This document shows, one piece after another, positions 45,312 through 55,194 of a DNA stretch of 64,000 bases (positions within the stretch are counted from its first letter, which is position 1; the number at the start of each line of letters is the position of its first letter). The stretch covers positions 124,001 through 188,000 of the forward strand of contig NC_019702.1 of assembly GCF_000317085.1 (NCBI RefSeq), in the 5' to 3' direction. The stretch is from Synechococcus sp. PCC 7502. GTDB lineage: Bacteria > Cyanobacteriota > Cyanobacteriia > Pseudanabaenales > Pseudanabaenaceae. The notes below the pieces were generated by a model that had not been told where the DNA came from, ran no database searches, and worked only from the letters and a program-made list of their open reading frames with translations. The position numbers and the translations under genes are program-made.

Positions 45312-46259
45312 ATGGCTCGATTTCAAAGCAAACTTTTTAATTGGCTTGATAACTCCCTACCCGTAAAACTAGGACGTAGAGTTAGAAATTGGTATGAAGA
45401 GGTAGGTAACCCAGTCCGCCAAGCAACTGAAACTATTAAGAAAACTACAACCAAGGCTATTCTCTATCCCATTTATATTCTGGCTGCATCTACGAATATT
45501 CAATCTAAATCCAAGCAAATTCCTTTATTACTAAAACCAGTCCAAAGTTTAGTTTTATGGATAGATCGCAATCACATTTTTAGTGTACAGAAGTCCAGCT
45601 ATAAAACCCATCAATCAACCTATAAACCAACTCATAAATCATCCGTAGAAAATTCGCAAATCTCTCGTTATTTGCAATCCAAGAAGTTATTTCTATTTAA
45701 TCAAACTTTTAATCTCACGACAGTAGAAGATAATCCCGAAGCAACCTTAAATAGAATTCAAAAATTAATCAGGGATGCGATCGCCTACTTTTTTGGCAAT
45801 AAACATAATCGGCATAGGTTTAAATCAACCCAGCAATCGTCTAAGCAATTCTCTAATAAGTCCTCCGATCAAAATAATCAACCTTGGCTGGCAATGGCGG
45901 ATGTATTTGATGATGATGCTACAGTTTGGCCCCCTAAATCTCAGGCGATCGCTAATCAGTTAGCCATAGATAAAGGCAATAGATCATCAGTTAATTTGTC
46001 TAATTCGTCGAGTAAAACTGAATCCCATGAGATCACATCTGCTCAAAGAAAGGATTTAGCGGAATCAACACCCCCAAGAGATTCTAGTCGTCCTCTTCAT
46101 GCTTGGATTGATACGCAGTTTACATTTTTAGGCTATGTATATAGTCCTTTTATTCAGATTCTGCATTGGCTAGATTATTTAATTGCTATTATCGAAAAAT
46201 GGATATTTAGGTTATGGCAGTACTTTGCTGGTTTTATGTGTAGGTTATTCAGATTTTAA
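45312..46259 (+). CDS. hypothetical protein
   Basis: This 315-residue protein has a basic N-terminus with LFNWLDNSLPVKLGRRVRNWYEEVGNPV. The middle is long, Ser/Lys/Asn-rich and probably disordered (about 90-250). The C-terminus is hydrophobic and aromatic (FLGYVYSPFIQILHWLDYLIAIIEKWIFRLW) and could lie in or on the membrane. I do not recognise the family, although the layout looks like a conserved cyanobacterial hypothetical. It is convergent with an oxidoreductase gene, 15 bases apart. Confidence 0.6.
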   Translation: MARFQSKLFNWLDNSLPVKLGRRVRNWYEEVGNPVRQATETIKKTTTKAILYPIYILAASTNIQSKSKQIPLLLKPVQSLVLWIDRNHIFSVQKSSYKTHQSTYKPTHKSSVENSQISRYLQSKKLFLFNQTFNLTTVEDNPEATLNRIQKLIRDAIAYFFGNKHNRHRFKSTQQSSKQFSNKSSDQNNQPWLAMADVFDDDATVWPPKSQAIANQLAIDKGNRSSVNLSNSSSKTESHEITSAQRKDLAESTPPRDSSRPLHAWIDTQFTFLGYVYSPFIQILHWLDYLIAIIEKWIFRLWQYFAGFMCRLFRF

Positions 46260-46274
46260 GATATTTAAAAATTA

Positions 46275-47441
46275 CTAAGCAAAATTACTAAACCTATGGG
46301 GCGATAGTTGATTAATTAGTTGATCAGAATTTCCAGCGATCGCTAAAGCAAACCGTTTAGCAAGGGGAGGTACAAATACAAATGGGCTAGTAAATCCTGA
46401 AAAAATATGGATATTTTCCGTAACTGCCCCAACTAAAGGTAGGGAATCTGCACTAAAAGCCACAAGACAACGATGACAGGTTCCTGGAATTGTAGCGATC
46501 GCTGGGATGATATTTTTAACTTGATCCCGAATAGCAATTTCACTCTGTTGCAGATCGCGATCAAGGTAAGGATTAGTATGCGCTAAGCTAATTTGTCCGA
46601 TCCGCAGGTGCTGATTCTTAAACTGAATTGCGCCAACATCAATAGAGGGAGCTAAAACTTCATAATCCTCATCATCCCAACGTTGATCATTACGACTAGC
46701 TTCGGACTCTAGCCTTAACCTATCTGTAATTGCTGGCATTACGATTGTGCGTAAAATCACCTCTGATGGTACGGTTTCGATTACTTCAGCATGGGTAAAG
46801 TAGAGTTTTACAGATACACCAGAGCTTTTCAGAAGTGATCGCCCAATTCCTCCTGCACATACAGCAATATTTTGACCATAGTAACTAGTCTGTAGGGTTT
46901 TTACTCCACTGTTTACTCCAATTTGATTGACCTGTCTTACCTGATCTATAACAATCTCGCCACCGTGACGGAGCAATCCCAACTGATAAGCCTTGACTAA
47001 AAGTTCAGGATTGACATAGGCATGATGGTAGTGCAGAACTCCAGAAATTGCCTCAGGGTTAAGCAAGGGTTCTAGGGTAAGTGCCAGTTTAGGGTCTAAA
47101 AGCTGTGGCTGGACTGCAAAATGCTTAAAACTATCAGCAATTGCTTGGGGATTGGCATTAGCAGCAATGGTAAGTAATAAGTCTATATACTTGAACTCAA
47201 TATCACTTTCTAATTCTGGAGCTAGTTTAGGGTAGCGGTCGATCCCTTCTTGGGCAAGCAGACGGGTTAAATCAGTAGTCCCTGACCAGTAGGGAATCCC
47301 TCCATAACTATACCGAGTCGCTCCTTGCAGATGTTGGTGTTGCTCAATTAAAAGTACTGAAAACCCTGCCACCGAGAGTTCATAACTAAGGGCAGCACCC
47401 GCAATTCCACTACCAATAACTACCCAATCGTAGGTTTTCAT
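46275..47441 (-). CDS. FAD-dependent amino acid oxidoreductase (DAO family)
   Basis: This 388-residue flavoprotein has the N-terminal dinucleotide-binding motif VVIGSGIAGAALSYELSVAG followed by LLIEQ, and the C-terminal FAD segment FSADSLPLVGAV...HIFSGFTSPF. The layout is that of DAO-family enzymes such as glycine oxidase or D-amino acid dehydrogenase. Substrate is unknown. It is not next to thiamine or amino-acid catabolic genes. Confidence 0.75.
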   Translation of the reverse strand: MKTYDWVVIGSGIAGAALSYELSVAGFSVLLIEQHQHLQGATRYSYGGIPYWSGTTDLTRLLAQEGIDRYPKLAPELESDIEFKYIDLLLTIAANANPQAIADSFKHFAVQPQLLDPKLALTLEPLLNPEAISGVLHYHHAYVNPELLVKAYQLGLLRHGGEIVIDQVRQVNQIGVNSGVKTLQTSYYGQNIAVCAGGIGRSLLKSSGVSVKLYFTHAEVIETVPSEVILRTIVMPAITDRLRLESEASRNDQRWDDEDYEVLAPSIDVGAIQFKNQHLRIGQISLAHTNPYLDRDLQQSEIAIRDQVKNIIPAIATIPGTCHRCLVAFSADSLPLVGAVTENIHIFSGFTSPFVFVPPLAKRFALAIAGNSDQLINQLSPHRFSNFA

Positions 47442-47473
47442 AGCTTTTGCAATATGATTTCTATTATTTCTTG

Positions 47474-47674
47474 TTACTCTTTCATAGATGCCTTAGCTAG
47501 TTTTACAGCATGCAGAAATGTCAAAACTGTCAAGGGCAAGCTCCCCACTAAAATTGTCAATGTTAAAGTAGTTCCCCACTGAGGTTCACCCGAAGCAAGT
47601 TCAAATATACAGCCAACGAAGGCGATCGCTGCAATTATGGATATACCAAGAAATAACTGAGCTTTTACATACAT
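47474..47674 (-). CDS. small two-helix membrane protein
   Basis: This 66-residue protein has two hydrophobic segments, at about 6-26 and 36-56, with a short loop GEPQWGTT between them and a lysine-rich end (KLAKASMKE). No family is recognised. It lies 32 bases upstream of the oxidoreductase gene on the same strand and may be cotranscribed. Confidence 0.55.
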   Translation of the reverse strand: MYVKAQLFLGISIIAAIAFVGCIFELASGEPQWGTTLTLTILVGSLPLTVLTFLHAVKLAKASMKE

Positions 47675-47884
47675 CCTGAAAATATATCATGCAGGGGTTT
47701 TGATTTAGCGACATGAATTAACCCAACGACTATTCAGAACCTCAAAAGTACAAGAATAGATTTAAATATTTTTATCAGTATTTTCTGGGTTGGGGTAATG
47801 GCATAATCTGAATGCCTATTTAATTAACCAAGTAAGCAAACCTTCAAATATTCTCAATTACCTCAATCAATTATCTCAATAGTT

Positions 47885-48343
47885 ATGGAAAGAACTTTTC
47901 TAGCAGTTAAACCTGACGGCGTGCAACGTGGACTTGTAGGCAAAATTATCAGTCGCTTTGAATCAAAGGGTTTTAAACTCGTAGCACTCAAAATGCTCAA
48001 AGTCAGCCGAGACTTAGCCGAGAAACACTATGGAGAACATAAGGAAAGGTCTTTCTTCCCTGGGCTAGTTCAGTTCATTACTTCTGATCCAGTAGTGGCA
48101 ATGGTTTGGGAAGGTAAAGGCGTAATTGCAGCCTCCCGTAAAATCATCGGTGTCACCAATCCCCTAAATGCAGACAACGGAACCATTAGAGGTGAGTTTG
48201 GTATTGATGTTGGACGTAATATTATTCATGGCTCCGATGCCCCTGACACCGCCGAACGGGAAATTTCTCTGTGGTTTAGTCATGATGAAATTACTAGCTG
48301 GCAGCCTTCGGTAACATCATGGGTATATGAGCAGCCTGAATAA
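47885..48343 (+). CDS. ndk: nucleoside diphosphate kinase
   Basis: This 152-residue enzyme transfers the gamma phosphate from ATP to nucleoside diphosphates through a phosphohistidine. Motifs are [18 protein letters not shown] at the N-terminus and the active-site histidine in [16 protein letters not shown]. The length is standard. It is a separate unit, followed by psbA with its own promoter 28 bases beyond the stop. Confidence 0.97.
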   Translation: MERTFLAVKPDGVQRGLVGKIISRFESKGFKLVALKMLKVSRDLAEKHYGEHKERSFFPGLVQFITSDPVVAMVWEGKGVIAASRKIIGVTNPLNADNGTIRGEFGIDVGRNIIHGSDAPDTAEREISLWFSHDEITSWQPSVTSWVYEQPE

Positions 48344-48371
48344 AACCTCAGATCAAACTTTTAGAATAAAC

Positions 48372-48399
48372 TTGACAATTCGTTACAATCTGATACATT
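48372..48399 (+). promoter_or_regulatory. putative sigma-70-type promoter of psbA
   Basis: A consensus -35 TTGACA (48372-48377) and an extended -10 TGATACATT (TACATT at 48394-48399) are spaced by 16 bases. They lie about 60 bases before the psbA ATG. An alternative hexamer TACAAT at 48384 is too close to the -35 to pair with it. Confidence 0.55.
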
Positions 48400-48458
48400 G
48401 ATTCTGTTAGACAAAATACTCTAACAAACAAATCTTTAACCTTAAATTAAGTAGAAAA

Positions 48459-49541
48459 ATGACCACAACAGTACAAAGACGCGAAAGCGCCAGCGTATGG
48501 GAACAATTCTGCCAGTGGGTAACCAGCACCGAGAACCGCCTATACGTAGGCTGGTTTGGAGTACTAATGATTCCATGCTTACTAGCAGCAACCATTTGCT
48601 TCACCATCGCCTTCATCGCCGCCCCTCCCGTAGACATCGACGGCATCCGTGAACCAGTCAGTGGTTCCCTACTATACGGCAACAACATGATTTCCGCCGC
48701 CGTAGTACCAAGTTCCAACGCCATTGGATTGCACTTTTACCCCATTTGGGAAGCCGACAGCCTAGACGAATGGCTCTACAACGGTGGACCATACCAACTC
48801 GTAATCTTCCACTTCATCATCGGCATTTGCTGCTACATGGGAAGAGAATGGGAACTATCCTACCGCCTCGGCATGCGTCCTTGGATTGCAGTAGCATACT
48901 CTGCCCCAGTAGCTGCAGCCCTAGCCGTATTCTTAATCTACCCTATCGGACAAGGTTCATTCTCCGACGGTATGCCCCTAGGCATCTCTGGAACCTTCAA
49001 CTTCATGATCGTATTCCAAGCAGAACATAACATCCTGATGCACCCCTTCCACATGTTGGGCGTAGCAGGCGTGTTCGGCGGAAGCTTATTCAGTGCCATG
49101 CACGGAAGCTTGGTAACCTCCAGCTTAATTCGTGAAACCACCGAAAACGAATCTGCAAACTATGGATACAAATTCGGACAAGAAGAAGAAACCTACAACA
49201 TTGTTGCCGCCCACGGATACTTTGGACGCTTAATCTTCCAATATGCCAGCTTCAACAACAGCCGTAGCTTACACTTCTTCCTAGCACTATGGCCAGTAGT
49301 CGGTATTTGGTTCACTGCATTGGGCGTGAGCACCATGGCATTCAACCTCAACGGATTTAACTTCAACCAATCCATTGCAGACAGCCAAGGGAGAGTAGTA
49401 CCAAGCTGGGCAGATGTGATCAACCGTGCTAACTTGGGTATGGAAGTAATGCATGAAAGAAATGCACATAATTTCCCACTTGACTTAGCTGCTGTAGAAG
49501 TTGCTCCTGTTGCTCTAACTGCTCCTGCGATCAATGGTTAA
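48459..49541 (+). CDS. psbA: photosystem II D1 protein PsbA
   Basis: This 360-residue thylakoid reaction-centre protein binds P680, pheophytin, QB and the Mn4CaO5 cluster. Functional residues are intact: Tyr161, Asp170, Glu189, His190, His198, His332, Glu333, His337, Asp342 and the processing site after Ala344, leaving a 16-residue tail for CtpA. Position 130 is Glu, the form linked to high-light D1 variants. Ala80 replaces the usual Gly, a change known from low-oxygen D1', but Phe158 and Thr286 are the ordinary residues. Codon usage is richer in C-ending codons than in neighbours, as expected for a very highly expressed gene. A strong terminator follows. Confidence 0.98.
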   Translation: MTTTVQRRESASVWEQFCQWVTSTENRLYVGWFGVLMIPCLLAATICFTIAFIAAPPVDIDGIREPVSGSLLYGNNMISAAVVPSSNAIGLHFYPIWEADSLDEWLYNGGPYQLVIFHFIIGICCYMGREWELSYRLGMRPWIAVAYSAPVAAALAVFLIYPIGQGSFSDGMPLGISGTFNFMIVFQAEHNILMHPFHMLGVAGVFGGSLFSAMHGSLVTSSLIRETTENESANYGYKFGQEEETYNIVAAHGYFGRLIFQYASFNNSRSLHFFLALWPVVGIWFTALGVSTMAFNLNGFNFNQSIADSQGRVVPSWADVINRANLGMEVMHERNAHNFPLDLAAVEVAPVALTAPAING

Positions 49542-49601
49542 TTTCTAATCTAGGAATAGCTAAATAATAACTAATTGAACTGAATTGAATATATTTTTAG
49601 G

Positions 49602-49631
49602 GGAGGGACTTCATGCCTTCCTTTTTTTTTT
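49602..49631 (+). terminator. rho-independent terminator of psbA
   Basis: A six-pair stem GGAGGG/CCTTCC (49602-49607 with 49616-49621, one G-U pair) with an eight-base loop runs straight into ten T. It lies 61 bases after the psbA stop. Confidence 0.8.
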
Positions 49632-49743
49632 ATCAATATGTATCTGATTATTAATTTGACTCACTCTAAAGTTTATATAGCTTCTGGCACTCGATTTTAG
49701 TTAAACTAGAGCTAATGCCAAGGCAAATATAGAAGTTAAAATA

Positions 49744-50982
49744 ATGCAGACTTTATCTATAAATACCCCTCAGATAGATTTGAAGAATAGTACAGAGATC
49801 AATGATCAATATTCAGGAGCAATCACTCGCCGTAAAACTCGCCCTGTAAAAGTAGGCAGCGTTACTATTGGTGGGAATAACCCAGTGGTAGTGCAATCAA
49901 TGATCAATGAAGATACCCTAGATATTAGTGGCTCGATTGCAGGGATTCGACGGTTGCATGAAATTGGTTGTGAAATTGTGCGAGTTACTGTGCCTAGCTT
50001 AGCTCATGCCCATGCTTTAGCTGAAATCCGAGCAGGGTTAATTCGTACCTACCAGAATGTCCCCATAGTTGCTGATGTTCACCATAACGGGATGAAAATT
50101 GCCCTAGAGGTAGCTAAACACGTTGATAAGGTTCGGATCAATCCAGGTTTATATGTGTTTGAGAAACCTAAGCCTAATCGAACTGAATATACAGCATCTG
50201 AATTTCAGGAAATTGGGGATAAAATTGCTGAAACTTTGAGTCCTTTGGTGATTTCCTTACGAGATCAGGGTAAAGCAATGAGAATAGGGGTAAATCATGG
50301 CTCTTTGGCGGAAAGAATGCTATTTACCTATGGGGATACACCTCAAGGGATGGTCGAGTCGGCGATCGAATTTATTCGCATCTGTGAAAGTTTAGATTTT
50401 CGTAATCTTGTCATTTCCCTTAAGGCTTCCCGTGTACCAGTAATGGTTGCAGCCTATAAGCTCATGGTTAAACGCATGGACGAATTAGGTATGGACTATC
50501 CTTTACATTTGGGTGTAACTGAAGCAGGGGATGGCGAATATGGCAGAATTAAGTCCACGGCAGGTATTGCCACTTTGTTATCCCAAGGTATTGGTGATAC
50601 GATTCGGGTCTCCTTAACGGAAGCTCCAGAGAAAGAAATTCCTGTGTGCTATAGCATTCTTCAGGCTTTAGGGCTACGAAAGACGATGGTAGAGTATGTC
50701 GCTTGTCCATCCTGTGGTCGTACTCTGTTTAATCTGGAAGAAGTTTTACATAAGGTTCGAGAAGCTACTAAACACCTCACGGGATTAGATATTGCTGTTA
50801 TGGGGTGTATTGTGAATGGTCCAGGGGAAATGGCAGATGCGGACTATGGCTATGTGGGTAAAACTCCAGGCATGATTTCTCTGTACCGTGGCAAAGAAGA
50901 AATTAAAAAAGTCCCAGAGGTAGATGGAGTATCTGAATTAATCGCATTAATTAAATCTGACGATCGCTGGGTTGATCCTTAG
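49744..50982 (+). CDS. ispG: 4-hydroxy-3-methylbut-2-enyl diphosphate synthase IspG (GcpE)
   Basis: This 412-residue iron-sulfur enzyme of the MEP isoprenoid pathway makes HMBPP, using ferredoxin in cyanobacteria. The barrel domain has [13 protein letters not shown] and [13 protein letters not shown]. The 4Fe-4S site is formed by the CPSC pair in [10 protein letters not shown], with the third ligand in GCIVNGPGE. The length is typical of the cyanobacterial short form. It supplies carotenoid and phytol precursors. It stands alone after psbA. Confidence 0.96.
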   Translation: MQTLSINTPQIDLKNSTEINDQYSGAITRRKTRPVKVGSVTIGGNNPVVVQSMINEDTLDISGSIAGIRRLHEIGCEIVRVTVPSLAHAHALAEIRAGLIRTYQNVPIVADVHHNGMKIALEVAKHVDKVRINPGLYVFEKPKPNRTEYTASEFQEIGDKIAETLSPLVISLRDQGKAMRIGVNHGSLAERMLFTYGDTPQGMVESAIEFIRICESLDFRNLVISLKASRVPVMVAAYKLMVKRMDELGMDYPLHLGVTEAGDGEYGRIKSTAGIATLLSQGIGDTIRVSLTEAPEKEIPVCYSILQALGLRKTMVEYVACPSCGRTLFNLEEVLHKVREATKHLTGLDIAVMGCIVNGPGEMADADYGYVGKTPGMISLYRGKEEIKKVPEVDGVSELIALIKSDDRWVDP

Positions 50983-51019
50983 TTATGGATTGGAGCATGT
51001 GTGATTAATTTTTGAAATT

Positions 51020-52444
51020 TTATAGAGAGCGGAGAAATTGAATTAAAGCTTGGCGATCGCCTTTACTCATATTTATAAAAGCTTGCTTTGATTTTTCCGC
51101 TTCACCACCGTGCCATAAAACTGCTTCTTCTAAGGTACGGGCGCGTCCATCATGCAGGAATCCTGTACCGGGTAATACCGTCTGGGTAAGACCGATCGCC
51201 CACAGGGGAGAAGTCCGCCATTCGGTTCCAGTTGCCAAAAAATCGGGTCGATGATCGGCTAAACCTGCGCCCAGATCATGTAAAAGCAAGTCGGTGTAAG
51301 GATGGATAGTTTGATCAGAAATTGCTGCTAATTCGTGGTTACCAGTTTTTAGGGTGGGAATATGACAACTAGCACACCCACTTTGATTAAACAGGCGATC
51401 GCCCTTCTGGACTTGTTTATCTTTGATTATATTCACAGCACGGGCTGGCACCGTCAGACTTTGTGTATAAAAGGTGGCAGAGACTAACTTGGCTTCATCA
51501 ATATCATTTCTGCTCTTGGAATCGGGAAATAGGGGATTAGTTACCCCCATGTCATTAAAATACGCTGCTGCTGTCTGTTGACGCAGGTTGGGCTGGTTAG
51601 CTTTTAGTCCAAATTTACCTAAGACTGTAGTTTTTTTGGAAACATCCCAAACCATATTGGGCTTCCCAGAAATGTCATCACCATTTTTATCGTTGGGATC
51701 GGCTAAAGCCAGAATGGTTTTGTCTTCCAATGCCTCTAGCAAACCCAAGCCAATGATTGGGGGCGGTAATCGTAGGGATGTTAATACTTCCGAGGGCAAA
51801 GGTTTACCGTCCGGGAGTGTGATTGTAGTTACGGGCGATCGCAATTTATAGCTAGTACCATCAGCATATTTCCCAATGGTTTCTTGCCAATTTAAAGTGA
51901 CATCAGCATTAGGTGTATAGCCAAAAATAGCATGGTCACGGATTTGTGTACCTATATTCGGTACTGGTAACGCCCCACCTGTAACTTCTGTTTTTTCTTG
52001 GGGTAAGCTTACTCTGACTAAAAGTTGAGATTTAAGGGCAGTACTAGAACCAATTATGGGCATACCTCTACCATTCCGCAGATGACAACCATTACAGGAA
52101 GTGTTGTTAAATAGGGGACCTAGTCCGGGGTTTACAGAGGATGGCGCACTGACAAATACATCATTAAAAGTAGTATTAGCTTCACTATGGCGATCCAGTT
52201 CTGCGGGGGTGAGATTGGCGGCAGGATTATCAAAGGCTCTGGAAGTCCGATTAAGAATGGATGTCTGCCCTCCCGAAAAAGGATCAAGATTAACTGGTTC
52301 CGTTATCCAAGTTTGAATAGTAATGGCGGCGATCGCTGCAACCACAAATAAGATTACTACTCCTAAGATATAGGAAGACATTTTTCCATTCTTACTTTTT
52401 TGCTTGCTTTTTTTCTTGCTTATTTTAAAAAGAGAAAATGACAT
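51020..52444 (-). CDS. di-haem oxidoreductase family protein (DUF1111), c-type cytochrome
   Basis: This 474-residue protein has an N-terminal membrane anchor (about 24-45) and a periplasmic body with two haem-binding motifs, CNGCH (near residue 117) and CASCH (near 355). Distal segments such as FLHDGRARTLEEAVLWHGGEA match the DUF1111 thiol-oxidoreductase/peroxidase family. It is the last gene of the FTR1-imelysin operon, where it may oxidise Fe(II) for transport. The basic stretch before the anchor (SKKKSKQKSK) is unusual. Redox partner is unknown. Confidence 0.85.
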   Translation of the reverse strand: MSFSLFKISKKKSKQKSKNGKMSSYILGVVILFVVAAIAAITIQTWITEPVNLDPFSGGQTSILNRTSRAFDNPAANLTPAELDRHSEANTTFNDVFVSAPSSVNPGLGPLFNNTSCNGCHLRNGRGMPIIGSSTALKSQLLVRVSLPQEKTEVTGGALPVPNIGTQIRDHAIFGYTPNADVTLNWQETIGKYADGTSYKLRSPVTTITLPDGKPLPSEVLTSLRLPPPIIGLGLLEALEDKTILALADPNDKNGDDISGKPNMVWDVSKKTTVLGKFGLKANQPNLRQQTAAAYFNDMGVTNPLFPDSKSRNDIDEAKLVSATFYTQSLTVPARAVNIIKDKQVQKGDRLFNQSGCASCHIPTLKTGNHELAAISDQTIHPYTDLLLHDLGAGLADHRPDFLATGTEWRTSPLWAIGLTQTVLPGTGFLHDGRARTLEEAVLWHGGEAEKSKQAFINMSKGDRQALIQFLRSL

Positions 52445-52455
52445 GATTTCAGACT

Positions 52456-53607
52456 TTATGAATTGACAATTAATGGCTTGACTTCCTTTTCAAAAGTTTG
52501 GTTTAAGGTTGCAACCGCATCGATCGCCTGTTTAATTTTAGGAGCAGCCTTCGGATCGGCAATGGCTTGATAAAATGGTGCAGGAATCTTGGCGATCGCT
52601 TCTAACGCAGCCTGAATTTCCCGATCCACACGGGCATCTAGCTGAGGATTAACTGAAGCAACATAGGCACTTAATCCAGATTTACCCAGAATATGCGTTT
52701 CCGTATTACCAAAATAGACATTCTGGACACAGAGAATATTATTCCTAAAATCATTGAGAGGATTAGCGATCGCATACTGAGATTCAATTAGAGAAGTATC
52801 TTTTTTGGCAAAGGGTTCACCAATTTTATTCTCTGCCACTTCTTTTGTACTATCAATAATGCCCTCGATCATTTCCTGTACGGCATCGGTTAAGGATGGA
52901 TAAACAGGATTATCTCCTGCGGTAGCAAAGGAATCTCGATAGGGGGATTTATCATCAACTCCTTTTGTCCATGCGGTTAGGAGTAATTGCCCATCCTGAT
53001 CTAGTACCGTGGCTAATGCCTGTAAGTATTGCAACTCCCTTGGTGTAAAATTTGAGATCGCCTTTTTACCATTGGCACCAAATAGCATAAACTCAATGGC
53101 ATGATAGCCTTTTTGACTCTCCTGCAATTTGTGAACCGTTGCTGGGGTTAGCTGTGTAGAGCTATTCAGAACTTTTTGCATATCACCTTGATCGAGGGGC
53201 CATGTATCAATCGCCGCATCTAAACCAAATGACTTAGCAGGACCGATCGTAAAAGATTCTCCTTGTTCCCAATACACACGAGCAGACATCCACGCCGATT
53301 GGGCAAGCTTTAGGTTATCAGCCGTAGGGGATTTGGCTAGTTTATCTACAGCAATTTTGAGGTCTGTAGTTTTAGCTGTGAATTTTGTATAGGTGGGTAT
53401 GACTACTTGATCTGCAAAGTCAACAGCAACTTGTTTAAATTTTAGCTCTGACTTTTGGTCTATGTATTGATCTATAGATACCCTATTACTCTCAATACCA
53501 GTATTAGAATTATTGGATATGGTTGATGGAGAAGTACAGGCGATCGCTAAGGCACAAACAACTACTCCTAAACCAATCGCCTTAATTATGGCTTTGTTAA
53601 AATTCAT
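52456..53607 (-). CDS. imelysin-family iron-regulated lipoprotein
   Basis: This 383-residue protein starts with a lipoprotein signal (ALAIACTSP, lipobox cysteine near residue 24). The all-helical imelysin domain contains the GxHxxE motif as KGYHAIEFMLFG, the proposed iron-binding site. The family (ICMP/IrpA-like) handles periplasmic iron and is often paired with FTR1 permeases and di-haem cytochromes, as here. It lies 11 bases before the di-haem gene and 18 after FTR1. Confidence 0.88.
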   Translation of the reverse strand: MNFNKAIIKAIGLGVVVCALAIACTSPSTISNNSNTGIESNRVSIDQYIDQKSELKFKQVAVDFADQVVIPTYTKFTAKTTDLKIAVDKLAKSPTADNLKLAQSAWMSARVYWEQGESFTIGPAKSFGLDAAIDTWPLDQGDMQKVLNSSTQLTPATVHKLQESQKGYHAIEFMLFGANGKKAISNFTPRELQYLQALATVLDQDGQLLLTAWTKGVDDKSPYRDSFATAGDNPVYPSLTDAVQEMIEGIIDSTKEVAENKIGEPFAKKDTSLIESQYAIANPLNDFRNNILCVQNVYFGNTETHILGKSGLSAYVASVNPQLDARVDREIQAALEAIAKIPAPFYQAIADPKAAPKIKQAIDAVATLNQTFEKEVKPLIVNS

Positions 53608-53625
53608 AGTTAAAATTTATATTTT

Positions 53626-54573
53626 TTATCTCTGGGTTTTCAAAAAAGGGAACAGATGCTTGCCCGCCAGAGAACGAAAATATAGAGTTCCCATCGTACT
53701 GAGGAACACGCAATATCCCACAATTTGCAGAGAATAGAGCTTATCTGAATAACCAAATAGAGTGGCAAAGATGATGCCGGGAAATTTGTCCGCAGGTAAG
53801 AATGCTGAAGTATCTGTAACCTGACGACCTAGGCTAAACCAGCTCACGATTTTTTGGGGTGGATCAAGGAACTCATAACTTTGAGTGGCTGTATTAAAGA
53901 CTTTATCTACGGTATTCGCCAAGTCAAAAGCTGCCAAGGATGTTATTACTAAACCTGACACAATCAAAATCAGAATAATCCCTAAAACTTGAAAAAAGAC
54001 GCGGATATTTAGCTTTACGCCAAACTTAAACATTGCTAGTCCAACGGCGATCGCTACTAAAATTCCAAATACACAGCCTAAGGCAGGAGCATACTGGGCT
54101 ATACCTGTTTGGGCTTGATCGGGATTAAAGGTACCAGCAATAAATAAAACTGTTTCTGCCCCTTCCCTTAACACCGCCACACAAATCAGGGTAAATATTC
54201 CCCACCCAGCTTGTTGAGCCGCATCGGAGCCTAGAGCTTGTTCACATTGCAACTGTACTTGATGTCTAAGGGTTTTAGCCTGTTGCGTCATCCACAGAAG
54301 CATCCAACTTAACATGACGATTGCCGCCAAGGAAAATACCCCTTTACATAGGTAATAGACCGTACCGCTAAACCCACCAATTAATTTTTGGGCAATTACT
54401 CCCATTACACTACTGATAAATAGTCCTGCTATGGCTCCCAGATATGCCCATCTATTCAAAAATGACTGATTAGCTTTACTCAGATACGCCAGTACAATGC
54501 CTACAACTAAGGTGGCTTCTGTCCCCTCCCTCAGCACAATTAAAAAAGTGGGTAACGCTGCACTAAAATCCAT
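53626..54573 (-). CDS. FTR1-family high-affinity iron permease (EfeU-like)
   Basis: This 315-residue inner-membrane permease of about seven helices carries two REXXE iron-binding motifs, REGTE at 15-19 and REGAE in VAVLREGAETVLF. Iron is taken up as Fe(III) after oxidation, so the di-haem protein of the same operon may provide that step. The family is EfeU/Ftr1. The stop is 18 bases before the imelysin gene and the start 13 bases after the HhH lipoprotein. Confidence 0.92.
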   Translation of the reverse strand: MDFSAALPTFLIVLREGTEATLVVGIVLAYLSKANQSFLNRWAYLGAIAGLFISSVMGVIAQKLIGGFSGTVYYLCKGVFSLAAIVMLSWMLLWMTQQAKTLRHQVQLQCEQALGSDAAQQAGWGIFTLICVAVLREGAETVLFIAGTFNPDQAQTGIAQYAPALGCVFGILVAIAVGLAMFKFGVKLNIRVFFQVLGIILILIVSGLVITSLAAFDLANTVDKVFNTATQSYEFLDPPQKIVSWFSLGRQVTDTSAFLPADKFPGIIFATLFGYSDKLYSLQIVGYCVFLSTMGTLYFRSLAGKHLFPFLKTQR

Positions 54574-54586
54574 AGCCTTATTCCTA

Positions 54587-54952
54587 TTAATCTTCCGTAG
54601 TAATTAAATTTTTGATTAGCCCCAATTCCTCGGCAGAAATTGCCTTTTTGCTCACCAGATCATCAATGGTTTTGTAAGGTCTTGCCCCTTGAATTCGTTC
54701 CGACAGCGATGGTTTAGTCCCAGGTAGTTCTAATTTATCCAGTTCAGCGATCGGAGCTTTATTGACATTTATTTTTGTACTTTTACTAGTTGGATTAGTA
54801 GTTTCAGTTGCTGTACCAGATGTAGCAGAATTAGTTGTAGGTGGGTTAGGAGATTCAGTACAGGCTGTGGTCATGACTAAAATTGAAGCAATCAGGATAA
54901 ATTGACGTTTTAACTGATGCTTTAAAATAGGACGGAAAAAAGACTGGAGCAT
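54587..54952 (-). CDS. lipoprotein with ComEA/PsbU-like helix-hairpin-helix domain
   Basis: This 121-residue protein has an N-terminal lipoprotein signal (LVMTTACTE). A Thr/Ser/Asn-rich linker leads to a C-terminal helix-hairpin-helix domain: INVNKAPIAELDKLELPGT ... SERIQGARPYKTIDDLV. Such domains occur in ComEA and PsbU, but here the gene leads the FTR1-imelysin-di-haem operon. A role in iron uptake is inferred from position only; DNA binding in the periplasm is the alternative. Confidence 0.75.
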   Translation of the reverse strand: MLQSFFRPILKHQLKRQFILIASILVMTTACTESPNPPTTNSATSGTATETTNPTSKSTKINVNKAPIAELDKLELPGTKPSLSERIQGARPYKTIDDLVSKKAISAEELGLIKNLITTED

Positions 54953-54980
54953 TGCAATCTATAAATCTAGTTAAATTTAG

Positions 54981-54999
54981 TAATAATAATTCTCAATTA
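54981..54999 (-). promoter_or_regulatory. possible Fur box of the iron-uptake operon
   Basis: TAATAATAATTCTCAATTA, about 29 bases before the operon start, resembles a degenerate Fur box, with roughly 9 of 15 aligned positions agreeing. The region is AT-rich, so chance resemblance is likely enough to keep this tentative. Confidence 0.3.
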
Positions 55000-55194
55000 G
55001 ATTCGCAGAAAATAAATTTTTTGTCAATGCTTATTAATAATAATATTCAGTAACTAAAAAAGTTAGTAATCCCTAAATTTAGAATATTGACTAATATCTA
55101 CCTGTTAACATAAAGGCAAAAGTATCTGGGTTCAGCCCCATGAGCTTAAAAATCTATCCAAACTAACCATCAATTTCAGGTAAAAAGTAACTAA

